Assembly: GCA_029379385.1 (NCBI GenBank)
Contig: CM055615.1
Location: 6,200,001 to 6,264,000 of the forward strand
From: Quillaja saponaria
Lineage: Eukaryota; Streptophyta; Magnoliopsida; Fabales; Quillajaceae
Length of the DNA stretch: 64,000 nt
Direction of reading: 5' to 3'
Below, in pieces: positions 11,685 to 22,861 of the stretch. A program made the translations under genes and the position numbers. The stretch's first letter is position 1, and each line of letters starts with the position of its first letter. Under the pieces are notes generated by a model. That model worked only from the letters and a program-made list of their open reading frames with translations, had not been told where the DNA came from and ran no database searches.

Positions 11685-14109
11685 TGTCACACTCTACACA
11701 GAGGTATCACTTATTAGAAGAATGAATAACTAAACCTCTGTAACCTTAAATTCAAATCTAAAAAATACATATGACCTTTGACCAAACTAGAACTTAGAAG
11801 AAGAGTTTTGTAAAAACACAACTATATACAAGCACTAAATTATTGAAATGTATAGTAATTTAGCTAAAAATTTTGGTAGAGATTCCTTGTAAAGTGGAAC
11901 ATGCCCAAAATACAAATATATAATATATATATCCTATTTACCTAATAACATTTGTTTCATAACCACAAGAAGCTTCGCTCATTTCATACCATATAATTAA
12001 CAAACTAGATGATTACACATAAATCAAAAATCCAAGACTCAAGCCCTAAAGTGACTGCAAATCTTCATCCCTTAGCTTCAAGTAAATGATCTAGAGTGAA
12101 TACTTTGCCACAACACTATTAGCAAGTCAAGTATCTATCAATGACGTATGTTGAGATCCTGATATTATAAAAAAATAAAAATAAACAAACAAGATGTGAG
12201 TCATAAAGATTCAGTGAGTGAAAACATACCTAAAGGATACTAGCATAAATTAACACATAATTTAAATATAAAGGTCGAATAATCTTATATTAGCACAAGT
12301 TACAAAAACAATTTAATTTGATACGTACATAGATATAGAAATCATAAAATAAAATAAAATAAACTCATTTAATACAATATGTAAACTAATCACTCAAAGC
12401 ATCCAAGAAGGTTAGTTAGAGTAACTCAGCACCCACACACCATGTACACATCTTTTTCAGGGCTTTTTGCTTTCGCACACCAAGAATATATATAAACTTC
12501 TCACATATCTTCCTTGGGGCTGAGCCACTCGAATATTTTTTATTCGAATATCAACTACTCAAATCAAGTTATTCTAAGTGCACTCAGATTTTTATATCAT
12601 ATGAAAACATAATTTTATTGGCCCTTATTAAACATAAACGAAGTTCCACATCAATACACAATACACCCAATACTAAAATGTCAACAAAATAACACCTTTG
12701 CCAATTAATTCAATTGATGTATTAAACACTCACATTTTAAGATATATATATATACACTAGCAACCAAAGAATAACATTTTACAGTCACAAGGTTTTTAGA
12801 TTTGGTTCGTCGTTCCTTCATGAAGTCAAAGGTGTCAATGGATCAACAACATGTTTCAGAGCTGACAATCATAATATTTTAAGTTTTACTTAGTTTGTAA
12901 ATTTTATGGTTATAACCCTTTAATTATCAAAACTTATACATGTCAATTTCCAAGCATTTAGTAAAAGTTAATTTTTCTTAGGCATTTCTGTAAATACCTT
13001 GGAGGAATAATTAATCCATTTCATGTATGTATATATTACATATATACATACTAAGAAAACAACATTATTCAATGGTTTCAACATTTATCATACTCTAATA
13101 TAAAATTTGAATTAAGGTTAGGTATTTCAAATCATTCAAGAGCTTGAGTTCTAAAACTTTCATACTAATATAACTAATTTCCAAATTTTGCTCTTCATTT
13201 CACACCATTTTTCATCATTTCTAAACCTTAATTCAACCTCCTAACTTCCTTATATCCAAACCCTTAAACAAGATAACAAGTATAGCAATTAACTTAAAGG
13301 AAGCAACAAGTAATTCACTTGAACTAAGGTGATTAAAAACTACCTTAACCAAGTTAAGGACTCACGGTAAGAAGGGAGCTATTGTACTTAGTTTTTCCTT
13401 GATGTCGTGCTTCCTTAACCCAAGAAAACCCCTTTCCAATTCATCTCTATTGGCCGAACAGGAAGGAGGAAAGAAGCAACTTAGTTGCTGCCCTAAAATA
13501 GGGGATGTTATCCTTGGCAGTGGCTGGTTATGGCTGCTACACGGCTACTATAGCTCTCACAAACACACCTTGAAGACTAAAGGAGGAGATGAACTACAAG
13601 GCAAAGATGAAAGGCTGTAATTCTCAGTTGTTGCAAACCAAGAACAGGGCTACCCCTTATGGTTTTTTGGTGAGGATGGTTGTTCTAAGCTAGCTGAAAA
13701 TTAAAGGCCAGGCGATACAAGGTGGAGATAAGAAGGAAGAAGCGAAAACTAGTTGTAAGAGGAGGGGCTTAACTTAACTGTAAGAGAACTTCTAACAGTT
13801 AGAACAAAGAAAAAAAAAATAGGGCCAGGAAAATGGAAGACTCAGGAAGAAGATAAGATTAAAGAAAATAAAGGCAGTAGGAGAAATCAAGGAAAGGAAA
13901 AGTAAAGGAATAAAGGGAGAAAAGATTTAAAAAAAAAAAAAAAGAGGTCAAAGTCAAGGGTTTTAAAAATATATGTGTTTTTGTACTTATATTTATATAT
14001 ATATTTTTTGTGTACTTTAATTTATCTTGTATATATGTTTATTTCTTGTATGACTTAGAGTTAATTAAAACTACACTAAAACGTGTCAATTTGATACCGA
14101 GTTATAACA
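11685..14109 (-). repeat. 3' LTR of the Gypsy element (2.4 kb)
   Basis: Runs TGTCACACTCTACACAG to GAGTTATAACA on the plus strand, so in element orientation it starts TGTTATAACTCGG. Its right edge is fixed by the adjacent polypurine tract. The part at 11750-11920 is an inverted match to about 37460-37620 in the LTR nest (GGGCATGTTCCA..TT.CAAGGAATCTCT.CC in element orientation), so the same LTR family recurs there in the other orientation. The short open frame near 13399-13620 has no recognisable domain and is regarded as chance. Confidence 0.75.
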
Positions 14110-14120
14110 GTCTTCCCCTT
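14110..14120 (-). other. Gypsy polypurine tract
   Basis: Plus strand GTCTTCCCCTT reads AAGGGGAAGAC on the minus strand, directly before the LTR start TGTTATAAC. This is the expected plus-strand primer position and sets the LTR boundary. Confidence 0.75.
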
Positions 14121-16152
14121 AAAATAAATTTGTTATGAATTTCAATAAAATAATGATACATATACCGTTTACCTAAATCAGTCTAACAGATATGGGTATT
14201 ATTGCCTTATTATATCTTCAGTTTCCCAAGTGGCTTCTTGCTTATTATGATGTTGCCAAACAACTTTCATCGAAGTAATGATCTTCGATCGAAGTTTGCG
14301 GACACCTATCAATGATTGCCATTAGTTGCTCCTTATATGTCAAGTTTTAATCCATCTGCACATCTTGGACTCGCAAAACATAAAACTCATCTAGCAAATA
14401 CTTCTAAAGCATAGACACGTGAAAAACTAGATTACCCTGTCTAAATTCAATGGTAATGCCAATCTGTAGACCACAGCTCTCACCTTATCCAGAATCTAGG
14501 AAGTTCCAATGAATCTCAGACTTAGTTTCCTTTTCTTGCCAAATCTCATTGTGCCTTTGAAAGGTGAAACCTTAAAAACACATGGTCACCTACTTTAAAC
14601 TCTAACTGCCTCTAATGATTATTGGTATAAGACTACTTGCTTTGAGCCGTCCTCAACGTATCTCAAATTATCTACACTTTTTCCACTACATCCTGAACCA
14701 ACTCTAGTCCTAGTAACTAGTGCGCACCTATTTGAACCATCCAATCGGAGATCTACATTTCCTTCAGTACAAAGCTTCAAATGGTGCCATCTAAATACTG
14801 CTGTAACAACTGTTATTTTAAGAAAACTCTATAAATGATTGATGCTAATCTCAACTCCTCTCAAAATCCATCACACAAGCTCGCAAAATATCCTCCAAGG
14901 TCTATATAGTTCTCTTAGACTGGCCATTAGTTTGAGGATGAAAAAAATGTACTGAATAGAAACTAAGTACCAAGAGCTTCCTGAAAAAAAGTTCCAGAAT
15001 GCCAATGCTGCAATAAATTGAGCACCCCGGTCAAAAAATATAGAAACTGGTATTCTATGTAGCGTAACAATTTCATCCAGATACAACTTGGCATACTGAT
15101 ATGCTGAGTACGTGGTTTTCACTAGAAAAAAATGAGCAGATTTAGTCAATCGATCCATAATAATCTAAATTGAATCAAAACCTCTAAAGGTCTTGGAAAG
15201 TCCTATTACAAAATCCATAATAACTTTCTCTCATTTTCACTCCAAAATGTCTGACCTTTTGTAATGTTTTTGTGGGTTTCTGATATTTAGCTTTCAACTG
15301 TTGGCATACTGAACACCTAGAAACGAAGTCTACTATGTCCTTTTTCATACTATCCCACAAATAAAACTTCTTCAAGTCTTGATACATCTTGGAAGAACCA
15401 AGATGTATCACATAGGATGAATAGTGATTCGCTTCAAGAATTTTCTTTCTCAACTCAGGATCAGATGGCATAACTACACAATTATGATATCTTAGCACTC
15501 TTTCATTATCCATCTTAAATTCACCGATGATAGATTTCACTTGAATATAAGCTAACAACACCCTATGAGGAGATACTTCAAACCTTACTTCATCAACCAT
15601 ACACCTTTGCAAATCTTTCATAATATGACTATGAACAGCTATCACATAGGATAAGCTACCTATTAACTTCTTACTTAAAGCATCCACAAATCCATTAGCT
15701 TTCCCTGGATGATAAGAAATCAAGCAATCATAATCTTATAACAATTCAATCCACCTTCATTGCCTTAATTTTAAATCCTTCTAATCAAATATGTATTTAA
15801 AGCTCTTGTGATCTGTGTAAATCTCCTAAGTTTCACCATACAAATAATGTCTCCACAACTTCAATGTGAAATTCATTGCTACCATTTTCAAATCATGGGT
15901 GGGATAGTTCATCTCATGCTTCTTCAGTTGTCTTAAGGCACATGTAATCACCTTTCAATCTTGCATCAAAACACATCGAAGTCCGAGATAAGAAGTGTCA
16001 CAAAACACCTTATACTTACCCACACTTGAAGGAAGTGTAAGGACTGGAGCTAAAGTAAAAAAAAGTCTTTAGTTTCTGAAAACTTTCCTCACAAGCCATT
16101 GACTAAGCAAATTTAACTTTTTTCTGAGTCAACTAAGTTAAGGGTGCAACAA
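14121..16152 (-). pseudogene. Gypsy pol relic (RT end, RNase H, integrase)
   Basis: On the minus strand, from about 16150 downward, the fragments read VAPLT..T.KKVKFA..MACEESF (RT/RNase H connection, usually APLT.LTRK...F.W...CE.SF), then MISYHPGKANGFVDALSKK at 15667-15723 (the end of RNase H, YHPGKANVVADALSRK). The integrase zinc domain follows at about 15290-15440 with YVIHLGSSKMYQDLKKFYLW and CSVCQQLKAKYQKP. The integrase core at 14871-15158 starts MDRLTKSAHF and has DRGAQF in place of SDRDPRF. The 179-codon stretch 15184-15723 is the longest open piece. Stops and frameshifts elsewhere make it non-functional. Confidence 0.92.
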
Positions 16153-16612
16153 AAGGTGAACTCATCATGGAAAGGTTTATACTAAAGTACATTTTCAATG
16201 TTCAAGTGTTATTTGCTAATTTAGTTGAGAAGATAATAATCGTATGATGTAGATGATAATGGATATTAACGCCCTCGATTTCAATTGAGAGGCAAAAGAT
16301 TCGAGTCTTGAGGCTACAAAATTTTATGAAATGTTACCATATGTTGCTGAGCCAGTTTTGGAAGGGTGTAAAGTCCTCCCCATTTTGTCAGTTGTGAAAC
16401 TACTATTGAATTGTAAATCTAAGAATAAAATTTTTGAGTATTGTTTTTATAGATGATGTTAATTATCAAGGGTCTGTTACTCGACACAGAGAACTTACCA
16501 TCTAATTTCTACTTGTCAAAGAAGATGTTGAAGGAGTTAGGACTTAGATATATATGACAAGATTGATATTTGTTTAGGCCAAACAAAATTTGAACATTGT
16601 GGAGTAGGTTTT
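16153..16612 (+). pseudogene. CACTA TNP2-type transposase fragment (first copy)
   Basis: Nucleotide match to 17880-18340 and 27650-28135, the N-terminal part of the TNP2 relics. Shared landmarks are TTCAAGTGTTA, GATAATGGAT, the conserved GGAAGGGTGTAAAG (WEGCK, the family's L(Y/W).GC motif), AATCTAAGAATAAAAT and CTTACCATCTAATTTCTA. It is flanked left by Gypsy pol and right by the LOX-A tail. In the other two units the transposase relic lies downstream of LOX, so here it probably belongs to a previous, lost unit and was fused by deletion or unequal exchange. Confidence 0.75.
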
Positions 16613-16778
16613 GTGCCATATGAGATTGAATAAGGTTGAAGGAATTATTGACGCTAGGAATATAGATGAGAATTTGCATAACAAAAATGGAGATGGTATT
16701 GTGCCATATAAGTTGTTGAAGCCTACTTCAAAGGCTGGAGTTATTGCCAGGGGAGTTCCATACGGTATCTCAATCTAA
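16613..16778 (+). pseudogene. Lipoxygenase copy A, C-terminal relic
   Basis: From 16622 the sequence matches the last ~157 bp of the LOX-B coding region. The frame is open over about 50 codons to the TAA at 16776, reading [19 protein letters not shown] and then [19 protein letters not shown]. The terminal Ile, an iron ligand in intact enzymes, is retained. Just before it, 16613-16625 repeats the GTGCCATATGAG motif that also occurs inside the relic (about 16698), suggesting a small rearrangement at the breakpoint. All upstream exons and both catalytic-helix histidine pairs are missing. Compared with copy B there are several amino-acid changes (Thr to Ile, Tyr to Asn, Met to Arg). It cannot encode an enzyme. 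Confidence 0.9.
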
Positions 16779-17865
16779 TGTTTGAAATTTATTGTTGTTA
16801 GAGTGCATAGATTGTCGATAAAATCATCAATGGAATCTTGATGCTATGTGTTTCTTACGCTTTGTAATACTAGAACACCTACAATATGTTTTTCAAAATT
16901 AATAACAGTGTTATTTTATCACAAACCAACTATTTCTAGTGTTGTTGAGATGGCTTACTTTTTTCCATTTAAGTACGGGGACAAGTGAGTACCTTTTTTT
17001 GATAATAGATAAGAGGATAAGTATTGAGTAACTTAGATTAATTTTATAGTTCTCTGTACACATAAAAGATTAATTTTATAACTATCTGTTTATGTTTAAC
17101 TAATAAAAGCCTATCTGTAAGTTTGATTTGAATAAGGGAGTCTACCAGAAAAGCCTATTGTCTTAATATGTATAAAATTTCTACATGATAACAATTTATC
17201 ATAGTAATTAGGTTATAGTCCTATTCTTCTTAATTTCTTGTTATTTTGTCATTGAATCTAAGGCTCTACATTCTTGGTGTTTTCTTTTTCAATTTATATA
17301 ATATTCTCTCACACTTGATTTAAACATTGTTGCTTTTGTTTTTGAGCATATATATAATGCCTTCCTTGATCTACATTCAAGTATTTTGTCCAATAGTGAT
17401 CCACATTTCTGAATAGGTTAGGAACATTTACTCTTAGGATGGAAGTGCTGGTGGTATATAGCATTCATGGTCAATAACAGAAGTCAAAGGGTATTTCGTT
17501 TATTAAAGCAGAAATAATGTTGAATGATCAAATTTATAAGCGTTAAACAATTCTCATACATTTGAATTTGTGCATGATATTAAGGATGGAAGTGCCGGTG
17601 TTAGATAGCATTCATGGTCAATAATAGAAGTCAAAGAGTATTTTGTTTATTAATGTAGAAATATTGTTGAATGATCAAAGTTACAAGCGTTAAACAATTC
17701 TCTTACATTTGCATTCATGCATGATGTTGAAATATACCTTGAATTTGCATTTTGTCATCCAAAATACGTTTATTTATTTTGGATTCATTTAGTGTTCTTG
17801 CAAAATCTATGATAATGTTGAGAGTAACCTTATATTTGTATAAGAAGGGTTCTATCATAGCCTAC
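16779..17865 (+). repeat. LOX 3' flank duplicon (copy A)
   Basis: Continuous match to 26671-27569 downstream of LOX-B, including TGTTTGAAATTT.TTGTTGTT directly after the stop codon. The polyadenylation hexamer AATAAA of copy B (26709) is GATAAA here (about 16817). It includes a copy-A-specific 147 bp tandem duplication (see 17436). No coding sequence is seen. Confidence 0.8.
17436..17729. repeat. 147 bp tandem duplication in LOX-A 3' flank
   Basis: Two imperfect copies start at 17436 and 17583, each opening AGGATGGAAGTGC and containing AGCATTCATGGTCAATAA and GTTAAACAATTCTC. The matching region downstream of LOX-B (about 27357-27500) has only one unit. Confidence 0.8.
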
Positions 17866-20115
17866 CCAATGTAGACTTATCATGTAAAGGCTTATATTGA
17901 AGTTAATTTTCGAGGTTCAAGTGTTATTGGGAAATTTAATTTAGAAGATACTAATTGTATGGCAGAGATGATAATGGATGCTACAACTCCGGATTTCAAT
18001 TGAGAGGTGGAAGATTCGAATCTTGAGGCTGCAAAATTTTGTGAAATGTTGGCATTTGTTGTTGAGTCGGTCTGGGAAGGGTGTAAAGACCACCTTATTT
18101 TATCGACTGTGAAACAACTTATGAATTGTAAATCTAAGAATAAAATGTCTGAGTATTGTTTTAATTAGTTAATTATCAAAGGTCTGTTACCCGATACTAG
18201 AACTTACCATCTAATTTCTATTTGTCAAAGAAGATGGTGAAAAAGTTAGGACTCATACATGACAAGATTGATATTTAAATCAATGTCAGTTGCTTTACAA
18301 AGAAATGAAGAACAAGACAAACTGTGAACATTGTGAAGCTTCTCATTTCAAAACTGGAACTAAAAATACCACACAAGATCTTATGTCATCTTCCAATCAC
18401 CAAGAAGCTTCAAAGACATCTAACGCCACTACACATTCAATGAGATGGCACAAGGAGGGTAAATGTGGAAAGTCAAACATGGTGATTCATCATTTGGATG
18501 GTGAGAAATGGGAAACACTTTGATGATACTTATCCCGAATGGAAAAATGAAGCTTCAAATGTCAAACTTGATTTCTCAATATATGAGTTCACTCCTTTTG
18601 GTATTTCTGTATCCCAAAATTCTTGTTGGCTAATGTTTGTCATTCCTTATAAGCTGCAACCGGGTATGTGCATGAATAAGCATAATTTTTTCTTGGCATT
18701 GCTTATTTGTCTGCAACATCCACACGAGTTTAGATATGTATTTGCAACCTTTAATAGATGAGTTGAAGAAGTTATGGAGTTTCAATGAGGTAAATTATGA
18801 TAAATTATTGAGACAGAATTTTATCATAAAAGCTGACGTAATGTTGATAACTAGTGACTTTGCAACATATATGGCATGTTTCTGGCTGGAATACTGATGG
18901 TAGAATGACATGCCCTATTTGCATGGAAATTTTTTTTTTTTCTTTTAGATTGTAAAGTGGTGGACAATTTAATTGATTTGATTTTCATTAACAATTCTTG
19001 CTTGAGATTCATTCTTTTCGACAAGAATAGAAAAAATTCAAAAGAAGCACGTTTGAAAGGGACCTACCTCCACTTAGGTTGTTCGGTGAAGAAGTTTTGT
19101 GTTAGGTTATGTTTTCTAATCTAAGAACAATGGGTATTAATCACAACTAAAAAAAGTTTATTCTGGGACCTATTGTATTGGTCTATGAATATTGTGCAGT
19201 ATAACCTAGATGTCATGCACATTAAAAAGAATGTGTTTGATGCAAACTTCAATACACATTTATGGATTTCAAGGGAAAGACCAAGGATAATCCAAAAGCA
19301 TAAGAAAAAGTGAAGTTATTATGTAATAGTCCGTAGTTGGAATTGGTTGAGCAGAATGGAAAACTTTTTAAACTTAAATCAACTTATGCATTGTGAGAAC
19401 TACAGGATAAAGAGTCAAGATTACCTCTTGTTTAGGTAGAGGTTACTTTTGATTGCATTTCGTGACTTTATTACAAAATCAATTTGGGAACCTTTAACAA
19501 AACTTAGCACTTTCTTCAGAAACATGTACAACATATGGAAGTACTTTAGAGTAGTATTCCGGTAACAATGTCAAAAAAAAATTAATAATAATAATATCAA
19601 TAGTGCTAGGTTTCTTTGACTCAATGGAACATTTATCAATTCCTTTAGCTTATGAAGTTAAGGTTGGTAGCCATGTGCAATGTTAGTGAATGTATCCTTT
19701 TGAGAGGTAACAATATTTACCATTAAGTTAACTCTTATTTCATTCCAACATTGATTCTCATTAATATACAACATATTCCACCTATTTAATAGGTGTATAT
19801 ATAGTTTATAGAGAAAAGTCTGGAATAAAGCATGTGTTAAGGATTCATTGTGTAGACTTACATTCTTGAATAAACCTTTAATTTTTGCTCTATCTACTTT
19901 GCAAGCAATGTTCTTATGAGGCTGCAAAAATTAGGGCACAGTGATGATGGTGGAGATCTAGAAGAGAATGGATGAATATCAATATTTTCTTACTCGGGTA
20001 GAACAATTGGTCGTCCTGTTTCAAAAGTGATGGATAACAAAAGGTAATGAGGTAGCACTTATTTATATACTCTTGAACTGCAAAGAGAGAGCACCATATG
20101 TGGAATAAGTGTGTT
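17866..20115 (+). pseudogene. CACTA (En/Spm) TNP2-type transposase relic, second copy
   Basis: Fragments of a Transposase_21/TNP2 protein follow in order. They are WEGCKD near 18080, then MRWHKEGK..KSNMVIHHLDGEKW (MRWH...D...RHPADGEAW type) at 18430-18515, and FDDTYPEWKNEASNVKLDFS with TPFG and VIPYKLQPGMCM..FFLALLI at 18500-18710 (NVRL.L..DGFNPF and IPYNLPPWMCMK). YLQPLIDELKKLW follows near 18740, NLDVMHIKKNVFD near 19205, and KSQDYLL..RLLLIAFRDFI near 19410-19470. FFDSMEHLSIPLAYEV and MYPFER lie near 19610-19700 (start of the DUF4218-like region), and APYVE near 20095. An extra base relative to the third copy shifts the frame at about 18505. No TIR was identified. It is part of the LOX duplication unit. 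Confidence 0.85.
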
Positions 20116-21336
20116 ACTAGTTTTAATACTTACTTGATGTGAAATTACTAACGTTTATCATTATTCAAGAAAATAAGATGAATTCATTAGACTTAATTCT
20201 ATCATTAAGGCATAAGTTTTCCCATAACTTTGTCGATGATTATACTCATAATTAGACCTTTCTTCAATCAATTACAATAATTTAATTATCTTAATTTGAG
20301 TTTGATTGATGATTTGATTGTAATATTACAATTAATCTCGATCAATGATTCGTAATCAATTGCTTAATACTTTGGACCTAATCGGGCCTTTACTCTTATC
20401 ACTACAGAAAAATGAGCAATAACAAAATATTATTTGACCAATATTTGAATAAAATATCACTTACACGCATATTTAGAGATGTTTTAGGTAACTACATGTC
20501 AGTTATTTAAATAGAAAAAACTACTTGAACAAGTTATTGTAAATGAGTAAATTTGTAGTTACTTATTACTATTATTTAATTAATTTGGTGTTGATAGACG
20601 TGGGAATACTTGTTCTATTTTTGTTTTATATTTTATTTTTGGATTAAAAAATTTCCAAGAAAGTTCATTATTTAGCTGTGACTTCTCAAGTCATTGGAAG
20701 GGAGGAGTTCCTTACATTAACACATATTTTTCTCAATTTTTTTTTCTTCTAAATATCAATACATTATGATATGAAAACCTTAATCTATAATTAAAATATA
20801 AAACTTACTAAATATTTTGTCAAATTGAAACATATAGAGTTTCAATGGGTAATTAAACACTCCAACCAAATACTCATAATTCAATGGCTCACTTCCTCAC
20901 ATAATTCATTATATTAAACCTCAATTGTTTTAATTTTAACATATTATTTTTATTAAAATAAAATAATATTTTACACATGTATAAGTAAAACTAAGTTTGA
21001 ATATTAAATAAAATAAATTTGAATTTTTTTAAAAAATGATATGAACCATGTAAATATATAAATCTACGCAAGTTTAAAAAGATAAGTTCAAGCCCATGTA
21101 GAAAAAATAGATAACTGATTTACATAAATTTATTCAAGAAATAATATTTTTTTTAATAAAAAAATATGAAAGAAGAAGATGAAAATACCAAACAGTGGAC
21201 TCCATAATAGGATTCGAATGTTATTATATCTGTGAATGCAATGTCACCTGAACCGGTCAATTTGGGATCATCTCTTTGAAAGATTCCTTCTAATATTGAC
21301 AAAACACTAGAACTTGATTAGCCAAAACTTTTTAAC

Positions 21337-21492
21337 TATAGATGGTTGGTTTATTTGAACAATAATTAATTGGATTTACTAATACAAACCATCAAGTATA
21401 GTAGCCAACAACCTAACATATTTTTTATAAAACAATTACTTCAAATTCCACATGTTAAATAAATAAGCATAACCATGAAAGGAAAACATTAA

Positions 21493-21523
<31 letters not shown>

Positions 21524-21897
21524 ATTTGGTTATCGAATGTCTTCTATGTCTAAATTATCAAAATATAACTTTTCTTTTTATTTATTTAAATGAAAACCTA
21601 GTTGTTCAATATATATTTTAGTTAGCAATATATAGATGGTGGGTTTATTTGAACAATAACTAATTGGATTTACTAATACAAACCATCAAGTATAGTAGCA
21701 ACCACCTAACATATATTTTAAAAAAAATACTTCAAGTCGCACATGTCAAATAAATAAGCATAACTATGAAAGGTAAACATTAAATATATATATTTAATTT
21801 GGTTATCGAATGTCTTTTATGTTTAATAAAAAAAAATGACTTTTTTTTATTTAAAAGAAAATCAAGTTGTTAAATATACATTATACTTAGCAATATA
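21337..21897. repeat. 294 bp tandem duplication in the LOX-B upstream region
   Basis: Units start at 21337 and 21631, both with TATAGATGG..GGTTTATTTGAACAATAA, TTGGATTTACTAATACAAAC, ACCATCAAGTATAGTAGC and TTTGGTTATCGAATGTCTT. They differ by small indels and by TA-repeat length. LOX-C has only part of one unit (about 61826-61980). The duplication lies 0.9-1.5 kb before the LOX-B start codon. Confidence 0.88.
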
Positions 21898-22651
21898 CAA
21901 TTTGTTTTTTCATATCATTGAACTTATAAATTATATAACAAAAGATAATCGTAAATTTAATAAATTTTATACAACAACCATAAATATTTAATCTTTGATT
22001 AGTGTTAAAAATGGAATTGAGTTCTTTGATATATAACTAATTAATCAATATATAGTTGACATTTTAAATTAGTTTAACAATCGGGTAGTCTACAAATGTT
22101 AGTCTTCACTAACTCTTTATGGAGATTCAAACTCAAAAAATCAAGAAATAGATCATACTTTCTTAACCATCAAAATTACATCATGTACTATAATTAAAAT
22201 GGAAAAATCCAAATGAAAACCCCAATAATTAAAACCCATGGCAATGAAGCTGAAAGTTTTAAGTCATTGAAGCAACCAAGCTAACAGCTAATTTGCAAAA
22301 TTAGATTTATTCAAAGAACACGATTTTTATTTGAAAAATGAGATGAATTTTTATAATCCAATTCAATAAACAAAGAAGAATTGAAACTTCTTGATTTGAA
22401 GGTTATAGGCAACTAATAATCATTATCTCCTTAAAAACAAAGCTGGGTCTTATCCTTTCCCCTAGTGGAACAATTAAAATATCCATCCACATGGATCATG
22501 ACACTATATTGAACTAATTAAAGTAAACAACTATCATTTAATTAACTTGAGCCATCATTCACCATGGTTGAACACCAACAAATTCAATGAAAATAAAACG
22601 TACAAAACAAGATAAAATTTATTCAAACATCATTTTCACAGGCCCAATAAA

Positions 22652-22657
22652 TTGACC
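22652..22657 (+). promoter_or_regulatory. Possible W-box (TTGACC), LOX-B promoter
   Basis: TTGACC fits the WRKY-binding core TTGAC(C/T). It is conserved at the same place before LOX-C (62599-62604), 60 bp from the conserved ACGTGG in both copies. Conservation may simply reflect recent duplication; binding is inferred only from the motif. Confidence 0.35.
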
Positions 22658-22711
22658 CCTTGTTTAATTAATCAAGTTTATATAATTTCAAACAAGTTTT
22701 GTTAAAAACAA

Positions 22712-22717
22712 ACGTGG
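22712..22717 (+). promoter_or_regulatory. Possible ACGT-core (ABRE/bZIP-type) element, LOX-B promoter
   Basis: ACGTGG in AAACAAACGTGGAAC lies 71 bp before the TATA box. The identical context occurs before LOX-C at 62659-62664, also 71 bp before its TATA box. Stress or jasmonate-linked bZIP/bHLH factors bind ACGT cores, but function here is inference. Confidence 0.35.
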
Positions 22718-22782
22718 AACATATTCTTTTACATTTGTGAATAGCCACCGTATGAAATTTATTTTCTAACATTTCCAACTAC

Positions 22783-22790
22783 TATATAAA
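22783..22790 (+). promoter_or_regulatory. TATA box of LOX-B
   Basis: TATATAAA in CTACTATATAAAGGAAG, 72 bp before the ATG at 22862. The same sequence and spacing occur before LOX-C (62730). It implies a short 5' leader of roughly 40-50 bases. Confidence 0.75.
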
Positions 22791-22861
22791 GGAAGTTAGC
22801 CAGCCACTTTGATTACTCGCATCACCAACAATATTCTCCTAAATCTTTTACTATCTTGAAG

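Larger units (their letters stand above)
11685..16152 (-). mobile_element. Truncated Ty3/Gypsy LTR retrotransposon (minus strand)
   Basis: One long LTR (11685-14109), a polypurine tract and a decayed pol region running in the minus direction. The element breaks off inside the reverse transcriptase at about 16152, where CACTA-transposase sequence begins, so gag, protease, most of RT and the 5' LTR are absent. The junction falls in CAACAAAAGGTGAACTC, which resembles ACAAAAGGTGGGCTC of the transposase relic at 27655. That short homology may have mediated the fusion. Confidence 0.85.
20116..22782 (+). other. Intergenic region and upstream region of LOX-B
   Basis: AT-rich, no genes seen. 20116-20610 matches 43390-43910 after the third TNP2 relic. 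From about 20970 (ACACATGTATAAGTAAAACT) to the TATA box it matches the LOX-C upstream region from about 61525. The 60300-61345 segment of copy C has no counterpart here. It contains a 294 bp tandem duplication (21337-21897), a TA-rich microsatellite at about 21491-21523, and two short conserved promoter motifs listed separately. Confidence 0.7.

Noticed and set aside
13399..13620. 73-codon open frame inside the Gypsy LTR
   Set aside because: It falls within the LTR boundaries set by the polypurine tract and has no protein similarity that I can recognise.
20402..20415. CACTACAGAAAAA as the TIR of the second TNP2 element
   Set aside because: The orientation is that of a left end but it lies after the transposase relic. 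The third copy has CACTATCGAAAAA, and no matching partner end was found.
22856..22861. Extending the LOX-B start upstream to a TTG in frame (and similarly from 62764 in LOX-C)
   Set aside because: Plant nuclear genes start at ATG. The first ATG in the TATA-driven leader (22862 and 62809) gives matching 355 bp first exons in both copies.
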